NCBI GenBank assembly: GCA_029239975.1
Contig: JARBTX010000015.1
Coordinates: forward strand, 1-59,990
DNA from: Anaerocolumna sp.
Lineage (GTDB): Bacteria; Bacillota; Clostridia; Lachnospirales; Lachnospiraceae
Direction of reading: 5' to 3'
DNA length: 59,990 nt
Below, piece after piece: positions 36,094 to 44,811 of the stretch (position 1 is its first letter; each line of letters starts with the position of its first letter). Below the pieces are notes generated by a model. The model did no database searches and had not been told where the DNA came from. It saw nothing but the letters and a program-made list of their open reading frames with translations. Both the position numbers and the translations under genes were made by a program.

Positions 36094-36540
36094 ATGCAAA
36101 TAATATTAACACAAGACGTAAAGGCACTTGGTAAAAAAGGTGAATTAGTAAATGTAAGTGATGGTTACGCAAGAAATTTTATACTTCCTAAAAAGTTAGG
36201 ATTAGAGGCAACTGCAAAGAATCTAAATGATTTAAAATTACAAAAGGCTGCAGAAGATAAAAAACAAAAAGAAATATTAGATGAAGCAAAAGCATTAGCA
36301 AAAGATTTAGAAAGCAAAACATTAGATGTTAAAATCAAAGCTGGTGAAGGCGGCAGAACCTTTGGTTCTATCTCTTCAAAAGAAATTGCAGGAGCATTAA
36401 AAACTCAATATGGTATTGATTTAGATAAAAAGAAATTACAATTAAATGATCCAATTAAGACAATTGGAACACATACCGTGCCTGTTAAATTACATCCACA
36501 GGTAACAGCGGAGTTGAAAGTTAAGGTAAGTGAACAATAA
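36094..36540 (+). CDS. rplI: 50S ribosomal protein L9
   Basis: A 148-residue L9. The N-terminal domain is MQIILTQDVKALGKKGELVNVSDGYARNFILPK, then a long helix (about 40-75) and the C-terminal RNA-binding domain (GEGGRTFGSISSKEIA, HPQVTAELKVKV). It binds the L1 stalk base of 23S rRNA and helps reading-frame maintenance. The ATG at 36094 follows AAAGGAG by 8 bases; an in-frame TTG at 36076 is upstream of that site and is not used. It is placed between gdpP and dnaB, as usual. Confidence 0.97.
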   Translation: MQIILTQDVKALGKKGELVNVSDGYARNFILPKKLGLEATAKNLNDLKLQKAAEDKKQKEILDEAKALAKDLESKTLDVKIKAGEGGRTFGSISSKEIAGALKTQYGIDLDKKKLQLNDPIKTIGTHTVPVKLHPQVTAELKVKVSEQ

Positions 36541-36620
36541 TTTTTAAAATGCTAACTTAGGAATAAGGTTACATTTTGTGAATATATTGTTTTTGGTTTT
36601 TGGTTTAGGAGGAAAGGTAG

Positions 36621-37958
36621 ATGGATGAGGCATTTATAAAAAGGGTTCTCCCTAATAGTGCAGAAGCAGAACAATCTGTGATTGGTTCGATGATTATGGA
36701 TAAAGATGCGATTGTTGCAGCTTCTGAAATAGTTACAGGGGAAGACTTTTATCAGCAAAGATATGGTGTCTTGTTTGATGCCATGATTGAACTCTTTAAC
36801 GAGGGGCAGCCTGTAGATTTAATTACACTACAGAATAAATTAAAAGAAAAGGATGTACCACCGGAAATTTGTAGCCTTGAATTTATTAGAGATTTAATCA
36901 CAGCAGTACCTACATCTGCTAATGTAAAGTACTACGCTAATATAGTAAAAGAAAAATCGACACTACGTAATCTCATTAAAGTTACAGAAGGAATTACAAA
37001 TGAGTGTTATTTAGATAAAGAAAAGGTTGAAACCATTCTTGAAACAACAGAAAAGAAAATATTTGATGTTGTGCAAAAGCGAAATACCGGTGATTTTGTA
37101 AGTATTAAAGAAATCGTATTTAAATCATTAGAAAGTATTGAATCTGCAGCAAAAAATAAAGGAAGTGTTACTGGTGTATCTACTGGTTTTTATGACTTGG
37201 ATTATAAAACTGCTGGTTTACAACCATCTGACTTAATTCTAATTGCAGCTAGACCTTCCATGGGTAAAACTGCATTTGTATTAAATATTGCAGAACACGC
37301 TGTAATGAGAAGTAATGTAACCACTGCTATATTCAGTCTGGAAATGTCTAAGGATCAATTAGTAAAACGTATTATGGCGATGCACTCCAAAGTTGATTCA
37401 CAGTCAATAAGAACTGGTGATTTAAGTGACGAAGATTGGTTAAAGTTAGTTGAAAGTGCAAGAGCCATTGGTAATTCTAATCTTATCATTGATGATACTT
37501 CAAGTATCTCCATTGGTGAATTAAGGTCAAAATGTAGAAAGTTTAAATTAGAGCATAACCTTGGTTTGGTTATTATCGATTATTTACAATTAATGTCTGG
37601 TAGCAAAAAATCAGAATCCAGACAACAAGAAATCTCTGAAATATCACGTTCTTTAAAAGGTTTAGCAAGAGAAATCAATGCTCCAATTATCGCATTGTCT
37701 CAGTTAAGCCGTGCCGTTGAGCAAAGACCAGATAAAAGACCGATGTTATCTGACCTAAGAGAATCTGGTGCTATCGAGCAGGATGCCGATGTTGTTATGT
37801 TTATCTATCGTGATGATTATTACAATCGTGATTCAGAAGATGCTGGTATATCAGAAATTATTATTGGTAAACAAAGAAATGGTCCAGTTGGTACTGTAAA
37901 ATTAGCTTGGTTATCACAATATACCAAGTTTGCAAATTTAGAAAGACAAGGTAACTAG
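36621..37958 (+). CDS. dnaB: Replicative DNA helicase DnaB
   Basis: A 445-residue hexameric helicase (called DnaC in Bacillus). The N-terminal domain (1-105: LPNSAEAEQSVIGSMIMDKD) is joined to the RecA-like motor. Walker A is ARPSMGKTAF with Lys216, IFSLEMSKDQL is motif H1a, LVIIDYLQLM is Walker B, and SQLSRAVEQRPDKRPMLSDLRESGAIEQDADVVMF contains the arginine finger region. It unwinds DNA at the replication fork. It has GGAGG ahead of ATG and no intein or insertion. It ends the gdpP-rplI-dnaB cluster. Confidence 0.97.
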   Translation: MDEAFIKRVLPNSAEAEQSVIGSMIMDKDAIVAASEIVTGEDFYQQRYGVLFDAMIELFNEGQPVDLITLQNKLKEKDVPPEICSLEFIRDLITAVPTSANVKYYANIVKEKSTLRNLIKVTEGITNECYLDKEKVETILETTEKKIFDVVQKRNTGDFVSIKEIVFKSLESIESAAKNKGSVTGVSTGFYDLDYKTAGLQPSDLILIAARPSMGKTAFVLNIAEHAVMRSNVTTAIFSLEMSKDQLVKRIMAMHSKVDSQSIRTGDLSDEDWLKLVESARAIGNSNLIIDDTSSISIGELRSKCRKFKLEHNLGLVIIDYLQLMSGSKKSESRQQEISEISRSLKGLAREINAPIIALSQLSRAVEQRPDKRPMLSDLRESGAIEQDADVVMFIYRDDYYNRDSEDAGISEIIIGKQRNGPVGTVKLAWLSQYTKFANLERQGN

Positions 37959-38011
37959 TTTTTACTAGTATGTATTTACAATTGACTAGTTGTAAATAGG
38001 TAGGGGGAGAA

Positions 38012-38050
38012 GTTATAACAGAATGTGTAGGAATACACTTTCTGTTATAG
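38012..38050. repeat. Inverted repeat downstream of dnaB
   Basis: TATAACAGAATGTGTA (38014-38029) pairs with TACACTTTCTGTTATA (38034-38049) with one mismatch and the four-base loop GGAA. It is followed by GCAAAAAAAG, so it lacks the T run of a terminator on the plus strand. The remaining 262-base gap to the ABC genes holds nothing else that could be recognised. Confidence 0.55.
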
Positions 38051-38220
38051 CAAAAAAAGATTAATTTTATAATGTAATGAAAGACATTTTATATTTATTC
38101 TAATCTAGTTCTATTATCTGCTAATCTTAATGAATAAGTTGTCATTATTATCTTTTCCCATCGCATACATGAAAGTAGAGACTGTAACCTTTTCATATAT
38201 TATTAAGGAGGTTATTATTT

Positions 38221-39159
38221 ATGTCACTTATTGTCACAAATTTAACAAAGAAATATGGGGAAACTACAGTTGTAGATAATTTGAGTTTCCGTATAGAAAA
38301 ACCGGGTGTATATGCATTACTAGGTACAAATGGAGCAGGAAAAACTACTTCTATTCGTATGATGTTGGGTATGCTCTCACGTAATGGTGGAGAAGTACAA
38401 TGGAAAGGAAAACCACTAGATGCAATAAACACAAATGTAGGTTATTTAGCGGAAGAGAGAGGGCTTTATCCTAAATACACCTTATTAGACCAATTATTGT
38501 ATTTTGCTAAGTTAAGAAAGGTTTCTAAAAAAGAAGCCATGTCTAGAATTGAATACTGGGCAAAACGATTAGAAGTAGAAGAATATTTATTCCCGCCTAA
38601 GGTTAAAGGAAGAGCACCAAAGCAAAAGAGTGCTGACCAATTATCAAAAGGTAACCAGCAAAAAATACAGTTAATGGTTGCATTATTATCAAATCCTGAG
38701 CTACTTATTCTAGATGAGCCATTAAGTGGACTTGATCCTGTTAATTCAGACCTTTTTAAATCTATCATTAAAGAAGAAATTGAAAAAGGTAAATATCTAA
38801 TTATGTCAAGTCATCAGATGCCTACGATTGAAGAATTCTGTAGTGATATAACAATCTTAAATCGTGGTAAAGCGGTACTTCAAGGTAATTTAAATGAGAT
38901 TAAAAAGAGTTATGGTAGAGTAAATATGTTCATCAAATGTGAAGCTGATATCATGCCATATATAGAAGAGTTTGGATTAAAGCTGGTAAATAAAACTCCT
39001 AGTGAATATCAATTGAAGGTTATTAGTGAGGAACAAGCGACCCTACTTTTAACTAGATTAATTGATAAAAAAATTCCTTTAATTAAATTTGAATTACGTG
39101 AACCATCTTTGCACGAAATATTTGTGGAAAAGGTAGGTATTGAGCATGTGGAAAAGTAG
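38221..39159 (+). CDS. ABC transporter ATP-binding protein, NatA-like
   Basis: A 312-residue ATPase. Walker A is LGTNGAGKTTSIRMM, the signature is LSKGNQQKIQL, Walker B is LLILDEPLSGLDP and the switch histidine is in IMSSHQMP. The last 80 residues form the DUF4162-type tail common in NatA/EcsA-type exporters. It overlaps the next gene by 14 bases and drives two ABC-2 permeases. NatAB in Bacillus extrudes Na+; other members export lipids or peptides. The substrate is not shown by sequence, but a sodium link would fit the Na+-type ATP synthase in this window. Confidence 0.92.
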   Translation: MSLIVTNLTKKYGETTVVDNLSFRIEKPGVYALLGTNGAGKTTSIRMMLGMLSRNGGEVQWKGKPLDAINTNVGYLAEERGLYPKYTLLDQLLYFAKLRKVSKKEAMSRIEYWAKRLEVEEYLFPPKVKGRAPKQKSADQLSKGNQQKIQLMVALLSNPELLILDEPLSGLDPVNSDLFKSIIKEEIEKGKYLIMSSHQMPTIEEFCSDITILNRGKAVLQGNLNEIKKSYGRVNMFIKCEADIMPYIEEFGLKLVNKTPSEYQLKVISEEQATLLLTRLIDKKIPLIKFELREPSLHEIFVEKVGIEHVEK

Positions 39160-40525
39160 ATTAATTGGATGGCGGGATATTTTCCGTTTTACATTTGAGC
39201 AATCCATTAAGAGCAAATCCATACGCATTATGACGATTATATTTTGTACCATTGCATTGCTCTCAATGCCTGTTGCACATATTGTATCAACAATAACGGA
39301 AGACGATCAAACAGAAAGCAAAATTAAAACAGTATATATTATAGATGAGAGTGGTCTGGGCGAAATTGATTTTTCGCAGGTTGCAATAACAGATCAACGC
39401 TATAAGAATACCAATTTTTTATTTTCTGATAAAACTTTAACAGAAATCACCGATGAATTAAATAATACAGAAACGAATAATATTTTACTACATATCACAC
39501 AGAATAATGGAACTTACCAATTACAATTATTGAAATCAAAAAAAGCTTCCGTAAAAGATTCTGAATTAGAGATTTTTACAGGACTTCTTGTAGATAGTTT
39601 TAATCGTAGTCGTATTAACTCTCTTGGAATCGCAGAAGAGCAATTATCTGTTATAAATGCGCCAACTACCACAGATGTTACCATGATTGGTGAAGAAGGA
39701 ACCGTAACCAATGTTGGGGATCAAAGTGGTAATGTAGAAACAGGAACGGAAGAAGGTCGATTGAATGAATATTTCGTTGTTTTAGGTATTATTGTAATTA
39801 TAGTAATGTTCTTTGCATTTGGTGGTGAAGGTGTAGCAGCTTCTATTATTACTGAAAAATCAACAAGAGTAATAGAATTCCTCATGACTTCTGTTCGACC
39901 GATGGCAATCATTGTAGGAAAAGTATTAGCTATGCTTACTATTACTTTGATGCAATTTGCTTTAATCATTATCAGCATAGTTGTATCTGCATTTATCAAT
40001 AAAGCAGTATTTAATGCCGAAATGATACCAAGTGTTGTCAAGAAGGTGCTAACCCCTGAATTATTATCAGGAATTACACCAATTAATATAGTAGTAGCAG
40101 TATTAATTTTTGTTGCAGGTTTCATTTTCTTTGCATTATTAGCAGGTCTTACTGGTGCTACTGTTAGTAAGATTGAAGAATTAGCAGAAGGTATTATGGT
40201 ATTTAATATGGTCTTAATTATAGGTGCATATTTGGGAATGGCGGTAGCAATCATGAATCTAGGTGGCGCATCAAATACTGTACTTCCTTATGTAGCGTAC
40301 CTATTACCTATCTCTACAGTTTTTGTAACACCAGTATACATGTTAATAGGAAAAATTAGTTTATTATGGGGAGTCATATCTTTAGGCATATTAATTGTAA
40401 GTTTGATTTTAATTACAATGTTTACTGCTAAAATATATGAAACGTTAATTCTACATAATGGAAATAAGTTAAAAGTCAAAGATTTATTCGCAATTTCTAA
40501 GCAATCGAAAAGGGAGGTATTATAA
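39146..40525 (+). CDS. ABC-2 type permease (NatB-like), first of two
   Basis: A 459-residue membrane protein. One N-terminal span (about 23-45) is followed by an outer domain of some 170 residues (VYIIDESGLGEIDFSQ and following). Five or six clustered spans come next, with the block GVAASIITEKSTRVIEFLMTSVRPMAIIVGK that defines the ABC-2 family. ATG at 39146 lies inside the 3' end of the ATPase gene; a TTG at 39140 is possible. It ends at the start codon of the second permease (TAATG overlap). The two permeases probably form a heterodimer. Confidence 0.88.
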   Translation: MWKSRLIGWRDIFRFTFEQSIKSKSIRIMTIIFCTIALLSMPVAHIVSTITEDDQTESKIKTVYIIDESGLGEIDFSQVAITDQRYKNTNFLFSDKTLTEITDELNNTETNNILLHITQNNGTYQLQLLKSKKASVKDSELEIFTGLLVDSFNRSRINSLGIAEEQLSVINAPTTTDVTMIGEEGTVTNVGDQSGNVETGTEEGRLNEYFVVLGIIVIIVMFFAFGGEGVAASIITEKSTRVIEFLMTSVRPMAIIVGKVLAMLTITLMQFALIIISIVVSAFINKAVFNAEMIPSVVKKVLTPELLSGITPINIVVAVLIFVAGFIFFALLAGLTGATVSKIEELAEGIMVFNMVLIIGAYLGMAVAIMNLGGASNTVLPYVAYLLPISTVFVTPVYMLIGKISLLWGVISLGILIVSLILITMFTAKIYETLILHNGNKLKVKDLFAISKQSKREVL

Positions 40526-41856
40526 TGGAGCGCAAAAATTTTTCGGGCTGGCAGGATGTATTTTCCTTTACAATAAAACAAACTACAAAAGGAAAGGCAT
40601 TTAAAATTGCAACCTTTTTTCTGGCTTTGTTATTATTTGCTATTTTATTTATGGTAAACATACTTACGGCTGCTTTTAGTGATAAAGAAAAAGTTTCACC
40701 AATAACAATAGTCCATGTACTTGATGAAAGTGGTTTTTCACCAACTGATTTTAGTGCGATTGGATTAAATGGTAATAGTGCGTTTTCTAAGGTATCTTTT
40801 GTTAACATAGAGGGTAAAACGATTGATGAAGCAAAAAATGATATAGCAAAGGGAAGTAATACAGAAGTTCTGTTACATATTAAAAAAACAGATGAAAGCT
40901 ACTCTATGTCCTTAATCATTCCTTCTCAGTCAAGCATAAAGAATAAGGATGGTCAAAAGCTACTAAAGCAATTAGTTCCGTATTTTGAGTGGAATAAATT
41001 AACACAAGTTGGACTCACAGAAGCTCAAATGGTATCGATTAATATGCCGATCACAACTAAATTAACCACAGCTGGTGAAGAGGAAGAGACCATCGGTGAA
41101 ATGCTTATTAAAATGTTAGCTCCAATGATGTTTGCTATAATTTTATATATGATGTTATTGCTATATGGACAAAGCATTTGTAAATCGATCATTATGGAAA
41201 AAACGTCAAAACTTATGGAATTATTATTAACATCAGTAAGGCCATACTCTATTATCACTGGTAAAATACTAGCAATGACTTGTTTAGCTATATTTCAATT
41301 TATTTTATGGATTGGTAGTGGAGTTGTAGGTTTTATTGTTGGTAATTATGTTACAAAGCAAATGTACCCAGAATATAATAATACCATTAGTTCATTATTA
41401 AACTTAATCAGAGAGAATACAAATGCAAGTGCATTCTCTTTGTCGTCAATCATACTTGCTGTATTGACGTTAAGCCTTGGATTTTTATTCTGGTCCGTAA
41501 TAGCAGGAATGGTTGGAGCCGTACTAAATAAAGCAGAAGACTTACAACAAGGTATGGGATTATATCTTATACCAGTACTTTTAAGCTTTTTTGCTGCATA
41601 CTTCGTACCATTACACGGTGGAGTTATACTTACTAACATAGTTAGATATGTGCCATTTACGGTACCATTTATAATGCCAGCGGATTTAATAATAGGTAAT
41701 GTGGGTATCATACAAGGATGTATTTCACTTGCAATATTACTTGTTACCACAATAATATTTATCTTACTTACCGGCAAGATTTACAAGGGAATGGTACTTT
41801 TTACGGGTAATAAAATTACACCTAAGAATTTGTTATACATGCTTCGTACAAAATAA
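40525..41856 (+). CDS. ABC-2 type permease (NatB-like), second of two
   Basis: A 443-residue paralogue of the preceding permease with the same plan: N-terminal span, outer domain (IVHVLDESGFSPTDFSAIG, parallel to VYIIDESGLGEIDFSQ), then spans with SICKSIIMEKTSKLMELLLTSVRPYSIITGK. The start overlaps the stop of the first permease by one base (TAATG) with GGGAGG ahead. The duplication is old, since only the membrane block and the outer D-E-S-G segment remain alike. It is followed by a strong terminator. Confidence 0.88.
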   Translation: MERKNFSGWQDVFSFTIKQTTKGKAFKIATFFLALLLFAILFMVNILTAAFSDKEKVSPITIVHVLDESGFSPTDFSAIGLNGNSAFSKVSFVNIEGKTIDEAKNDIAKGSNTEVLLHIKKTDESYSMSLIIPSQSSIKNKDGQKLLKQLVPYFEWNKLTQVGLTEAQMVSINMPITTKLTTAGEEEETIGEMLIKMLAPMMFAIILYMMLLLYGQSICKSIIMEKTSKLMELLLTSVRPYSIITGKILAMTCLAIFQFILWIGSGVVGFIVGNYVTKQMYPEYNNTISSLLNLIRENTNASAFSLSSIILAVLTLSLGFLFWSVIAGMVGAVLNKAEDLQQGMGLYLIPVLLSFFAAYFVPLHGGVILTNIVRYVPFTVPFIMPADLIIGNVGIIQGCISLAILLVTTIIFILLTGKIYKGMVLFTGNKITPKNLLYMLRTK

Positions 41857-41951
41857 GTTAGATTTTAGTTTATATTATAAAGTAGATAGGAATAGACTTT
41901 CTAACCTTAAATAGTACAGCAAACGAATGATTCATAAATATTTTGTCATAG

Positions 41952-42002
41952 AAAAAAGCCTGTGAAAGAATTATAAATTTTAATTCTTAGCAGGCTTTTT
42001 GC
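41952..42002 (+). terminator. Terminator of the ABC exporter operon
   Basis: AAAAAGCCTG (41953-41962) pairs with CAGGCTTTTT (41991-42000) around an inner arm AAGAATTA/TAATTCTT. It lies about 100 bases after the second permease stop codon. Confidence 0.88.
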
Positions 42003-42094
42003 AAATGCTGTAGTAAAATGTCAAGGTTTGAGTAGGTGGACAAGCTAATGACTTATAGTGTCGATAAGTTCATTAAGAAAGTGTTCTAAGTGTA

Positions 42095-42122
42095 TTGAAC
42101 TCTCATTTTGCTGTGTTATAAT
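42095..42122 (+). promoter_or_regulatory. Likely sigma-A promoter of the MerR gene
   Basis: TTGAAC (42095-42100), a 16-base spacer and TATAAT (42117-42122), 43 bases ahead of the start at 42166. The 309-base gap 41857-42165 otherwise holds only the ABC operon terminator. Confidence 0.65.
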
Positions 42123-42165
42123 AAAAAAGTGTAAAAAACTTACAATTAACGGAGGAGGAAGAGTT

Positions 42166-42828
42166 ATGCAAGAGATTCGATACATTATATCAGAGGCCTC
42201 AAAAAGAATAGATGTTGAACAACATACATTACGTTATTGGGAAGAGGAATTAGGATTACATATACCAAGAAATGAGATGGGGCATCGATATTATAGGGAG
42301 GAGGATATAGAAGTATTAAAGGCCATAAAAATCTTTAAGGAAAAGGGTTATCAGTTACGTGCCATTAAGATGCTACTACCTGAGATTCAAAAATTAAATA
42401 GTTTGGATAAAGAGGAAGTTGAAAAAATGCAACAAGAATGGGATAAAAAATATATGGATGGAATTGCAGAAGAAAATAAGGAAACTTTATCTGTTCAAAA
42501 ACTTGAATTAACAGGTGATGATAGAAATATATTTGTTGAAAAAACATCTGAAAAATTAGAGCAGTTCAAAGCAATTTTAAGTAGATTGATTACAGAAGCT
42601 ATTAGCGATAATAATGAATCCTTATCCGAATCCGTAAGTGATGCGGTAACAAGTAGTGTAATAAAAGAGATGGATTATCTATTGCGTGTAAAAGAAGAAC
42701 GTGAAGAAGAACGTTTTAGACAATTTGATCGTACAATAAGAGAAATTCAGAGTGGAAGAGCAGAATATGCAGCATCTAGATTTGATAAAAAAAAGAAAAA
42801 AAGAATGTTTGCAAAAGCTAAAATATAA
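42166..42828 (+). CDS. MerR-family transcriptional regulator with coiled-coil tail
   Basis: A 220-residue regulator. The winged helix is at 1-75 (YIISEASKRIDVEQHTLRYWEEELGLHIPRNEMGHRYYREEDIEVLKAIKIFKEKGYQLRAIK). A long charged helical region (about 75-215) follows, without the cysteines of metal-sensing MerR proteins. The tail after REEERFRQFDRTIREIQ is basic (KKKKKRMF). This type is widespread in Clostridia (RacA/YfmP-like) and its ligand is unknown. ATG at 42166 follows GGAGGAGG by seven bases; a longer upstream reading from 42058 has no ribosome binding site and crosses the promoter. Confidence 0.85.
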   Translation: MQEIRYIISEASKRIDVEQHTLRYWEEELGLHIPRNEMGHRYYREEDIEVLKAIKIFKEKGYQLRAIKMLLPEIQKLNSLDKEEVEKMQQEWDKKYMDGIAEENKETLSVQKLELTGDDRNIFVEKTSEKLEQFKAILSRLITEAISDNNESLSESVSDAVTSSVIKEMDYLLRVKEEREEERFRQFDRTIREIQSGRAEYAASRFDKKKKKRMFAKAKI

Positions 42829-42834
42829 AAAATT

Positions 42835-42878
42835 AGGGCTATTACAATGAGAATCTCATTTGGTAACAGCCCTTATTT
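42835..42878. terminator. Bidirectional terminator between MerR and ferredoxin genes
   Basis: AGGGCTATTAC...ATGAGA pairs with TCTCAT...GGTAACAGCCCT with one bulge and is followed by TTATTTT. It lies between convergent stop codons, 6 bases after MerR and 11 bases from the ferredoxin stop. Confidence 0.8.
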
Positions 42879-42888
42879 TGTGAATATA

Positions 42889-43056
42889 TTAAGCTTCAAT
42901 TGCATTAGTTGGACATGTTGCTTGGCAAGCTCCACAATCTAAACAAGCATCAGCGTCAATTTCAAAATGATTAGCACCTTCAGAAATTGCTCCTACTGGA
43001 CATTCTCCTGCGCAAGATCCACAGCTTATACATTCGTCAGTAATTTTATATGCCAT
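42889..43056 (-). CDS. 2[4Fe-4S] ferredoxin
   Basis: A 55-residue clostridial-type ferredoxin: MAYKITDECISCGSCAGECP at the start, then CLDCGACQATCPTNAIEA at the end. Both CxxCxxCxxxCP motifs are intact, giving two [4Fe-4S] clusters in a pseudo-twofold fold. It is a small soluble low-potential electron carrier for reactions such as pyruvate:ferredoxin oxidoreductase and hydrogenase. GGAGG lies nine bases ahead of the ATG at 43056. It is monocistronic and convergent with the MerR gene. Its size makes it easy to miss. Confidence 0.97.
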   Translation of the reverse strand: MAYKITDECISCGSCAGECPVGAISEGANHFEIDADACLDCGACQATCPTNAIEA

Positions 43057-43200
43057 TATTATGTACCTCCTTCTTAGATTTCAAGTTTTATTGTAATATA
43101 AAAAGACATATAATACAAGCTAAAATTATGACAAATAAATTAAGTTTTTATTCAGAAATGTTAATGAAATAATAGTGAAAAAATTGCAAAAGTCCAGCCC

Positions 43201-43229
43201 TTGACTGATATACCATATTGGATTATAAT
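43201..43229 (+). promoter_or_regulatory. Strong sigma-A promoter of the DUF1858 gene
   Basis: TTGACT (43201-43206), a 17-base spacer and TATAAT (43224-43229), about 57 bases ahead of the start codon at 43287. Confidence 0.8.
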
Positions 43230-43286
43230 AAAGAGGTTATTAAGTATATTATTATCATTTATAGATAAGCTAAAGGAGGAATTATC

Positions 43287-43490
43287 ATGGCACAAGTATC
43301 AAAAGACATGACAATCGCTGAAATCATCAGCGTTGATCAAAATATTATACCTATTTTATTAGCATCAGGAATGCACTGTATCGGATGCCCATCTTCTCAA
43401 GGAGAATCTTTAGAAGAAGCAGCTATGGTTCATGGAATGGATCCAGATCAATTATTAGATTCTATTAATGAATATCTTGCTACTAAGTAA
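43287..43490 (+). CDS. DUF1858 (hybrid-cluster-protein-associated redox disulfide) protein
   Basis: A 67-residue single-domain DUF1858 protein: [39 protein letters not shown]. The helix-start pair Cys-x-x-Cys (HCIGCP) is the family redox disulfide. Such proteins occur alone or fused to rubrerythrin-, hybrid-cluster- or sulfur-transfer-related domains in anaerobes; the exact job is not known. AAAGGAGG precedes the ATG. It has its own promoter and terminator, so it is expressed alone, next to the divergent ferredoxin gene, which fits a redox role. Confidence 0.9.
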   Translation: MAQVSKDMTIAEIISVDQNIIPILLASGMHCIGCPSSQGESLEEAAMVHGMDPDQLLDSINEYLATK

Positions 43491-43500
43491 TAAATTATTA

Positions 43501-43530
43501 ACCGGAAAGTTTAGACTTTCCGGTTTTTTA
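43501..43530 (+). terminator. Terminator of the DUF1858 gene
   Basis: ACCGGAAAGT (43501-43510) pairs with ACTTTCCGGT (43515-43524), followed by TTTTTT. It lies 10 bases after the stop codon. Confidence 0.92.
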
Positions 43531-43634
43531 TATCTAAATTTTTATACTTAATCTATTTAATGAAGTAGATAATCTGTTTTATTATCCCCAAAGATTCAAA
43601 TAAATTATATGTAATCTATTTACTATAAAAACAA

Positions 43635-43668
43635 TAAAAAACGTCTGACTTAAGTCAGACGTTTTTTA
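43635..43668 (-). terminator. Terminator of mecA (bidirectional shape)
   Basis: A perfect palindrome, AAAAAACGTCTGACTT then its complement, is centred at 43651 with A and T runs on each side. It lies 5 bases beyond the stop codon of the minus-strand gene, so it serves mecA. Confidence 0.9.
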
Positions 43669-43672
43669 TTTA

Positions 43673-44467
43673 TTACATCACAGATAATATCTGTATTGCA
43701 TTATTTTTTATAATTACATCAAAATGTTCTTCGTAATAATATGGGCTTGCGTAAGTAGTACGCTCAGTTTTTCCATATTCAGAAATTATATTACATACTT
43801 TATTAAATTCCTCTGGTGTATGGTCAGATTTTGTTATAACCAAGTAATAAGTGGAATTTGCTACATTTTTATATAAGCTATTGGTACCTTTATAATAATG
43901 AAATATTACACTAGATAATTTAATAACTTCATTAAGAGATGCAAAAGAGTATACTTTCATCAAATTGGTCTGTATGGAAACGCTCTTTTGATTCGTTGAA
44001 TCATCTTCCACAGCTTCGTCTTTGTTTAAGGATAATGCTTCAGCTAGCGGAACGAAATTATCTTTTTCATCTTCACTGGATTCATCCATAAATTCGTTCA
44101 TTTGGCCAAAACAATTTATAATTTCATCAGCATAGGAATCATCGGCATCGTCTTCATATCCATCTTCTAAATCATCTGTATCTGGAGAAAACTTTGAAAA
44201 ACGAGTATCCAATTCATCAGGATCTTCAACTTTTGTTATAACAAGAATCAAACATTCAGGGGATACCGGTATAGCTTCAATCATTAAAGGAATATCCTCT
44301 GCTTCAAAACCGAATTCATAGTTTGCTTGTTGCATCATATCTCGAAATAAGGCCTTAGCTTTTTCACTTCCATAAGCAAGTTCGCTTATACGTAACTCAC
44401 GATCTACTAAATCATCTCTGCTTAATGTGCAGCGTATCTGACGTTCACTAATTTTCTCTATCTTCAT
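43673..44467 (-). CDS. mecA: MecA-like adaptor protein for ClpC protease
   Basis: A 264-residue MecA-family adaptor. The N-terminal substrate-binding domain is MKIEKISERQIRCTLSRDDLVDRELRISELAYGSEKAKALFRDMMQQA. An acidic linker (about 95-160, many D/E) leads to the C-terminal ClpC-binding domain (VYSFASLNEVIKLSSVI, STYYLVITKSDHTPEEFNKVCNIISEYG). MecA brings substrates to ClpCP and in Bacillus keeps competence under control. The start at 44467 is preferred over a longer reading from 44506 because AAAAGGA lies before it and the family begins with M-K/R-I-E-K/R. It is monocistronic. Confidence 0.92.
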   Translation of the reverse strand: MKIEKISERQIRCTLSRDDLVDRELRISELAYGSEKAKALFRDMMQQANYEFGFEAEDIPLMIEAIPVSPECLILVITKVEDPDELDTRFSKFSPDTDDLEDGYEDDADDSYADEIINCFGQMNEFMDESSEDEKDNFVPLAEALSLNKDEAVEDDSTNQKSVSIQTNLMKVYSFASLNEVIKLSSVIFHYYKGTNSLYKNVANSTYYLVITKSDHTPEEFNKVCNIISEYGKTERTTYASPYYYEEHFDVIIKNNAIQILSVM

Positions 44468-44708
44468 AGAATCACATCCTTTTCTATGGGCTGGCCTGCA
44501 ATACAAACAATAAAGTGTTACAACAAGCTATACTTATAGCTATGTTGTAAACAAAGTATAATTTAAATATCAACTAAAGTCAATATGATTATTTGTGAAA
44601 GATTTATTAAATAGTTACGGTATTTCCGAAAAATTGACATGAGTTTATAGTAACAAATTGACTAAATGAAACGAATAAAGTTTGGTGAAAGAGACACCTA
44701 AATAATAG

Positions 44709-44737
44709 TTGAGAAAAAATGTCAATTTAAGTATAAT
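44709..44737 (+). promoter_or_regulatory. Likely promoter of the kinase gene
   Basis: TTGAGA (44709-44714), a 17-base spacer and TATAAT (44732-44737), 74 bases ahead of the start at 44812. The gap from mecA (44468-44811) is otherwise AT-rich with no gene seen. Confidence 0.6.
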
Positions 44738-44811
44738 ATATTATAGGATTACTTGATAGGTTCCAACATTATGGTATCTATATTTGGTTTATACTAATAA
44801 GAAAGGAGAAA

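Noticed and set aside
39721..40254. 177-residue minus-strand frame within the ABC permease gene
   Set aside because: Antisense shadow; Ile/Thr-rich translation reflects the hydrophobic codons of the real gene.
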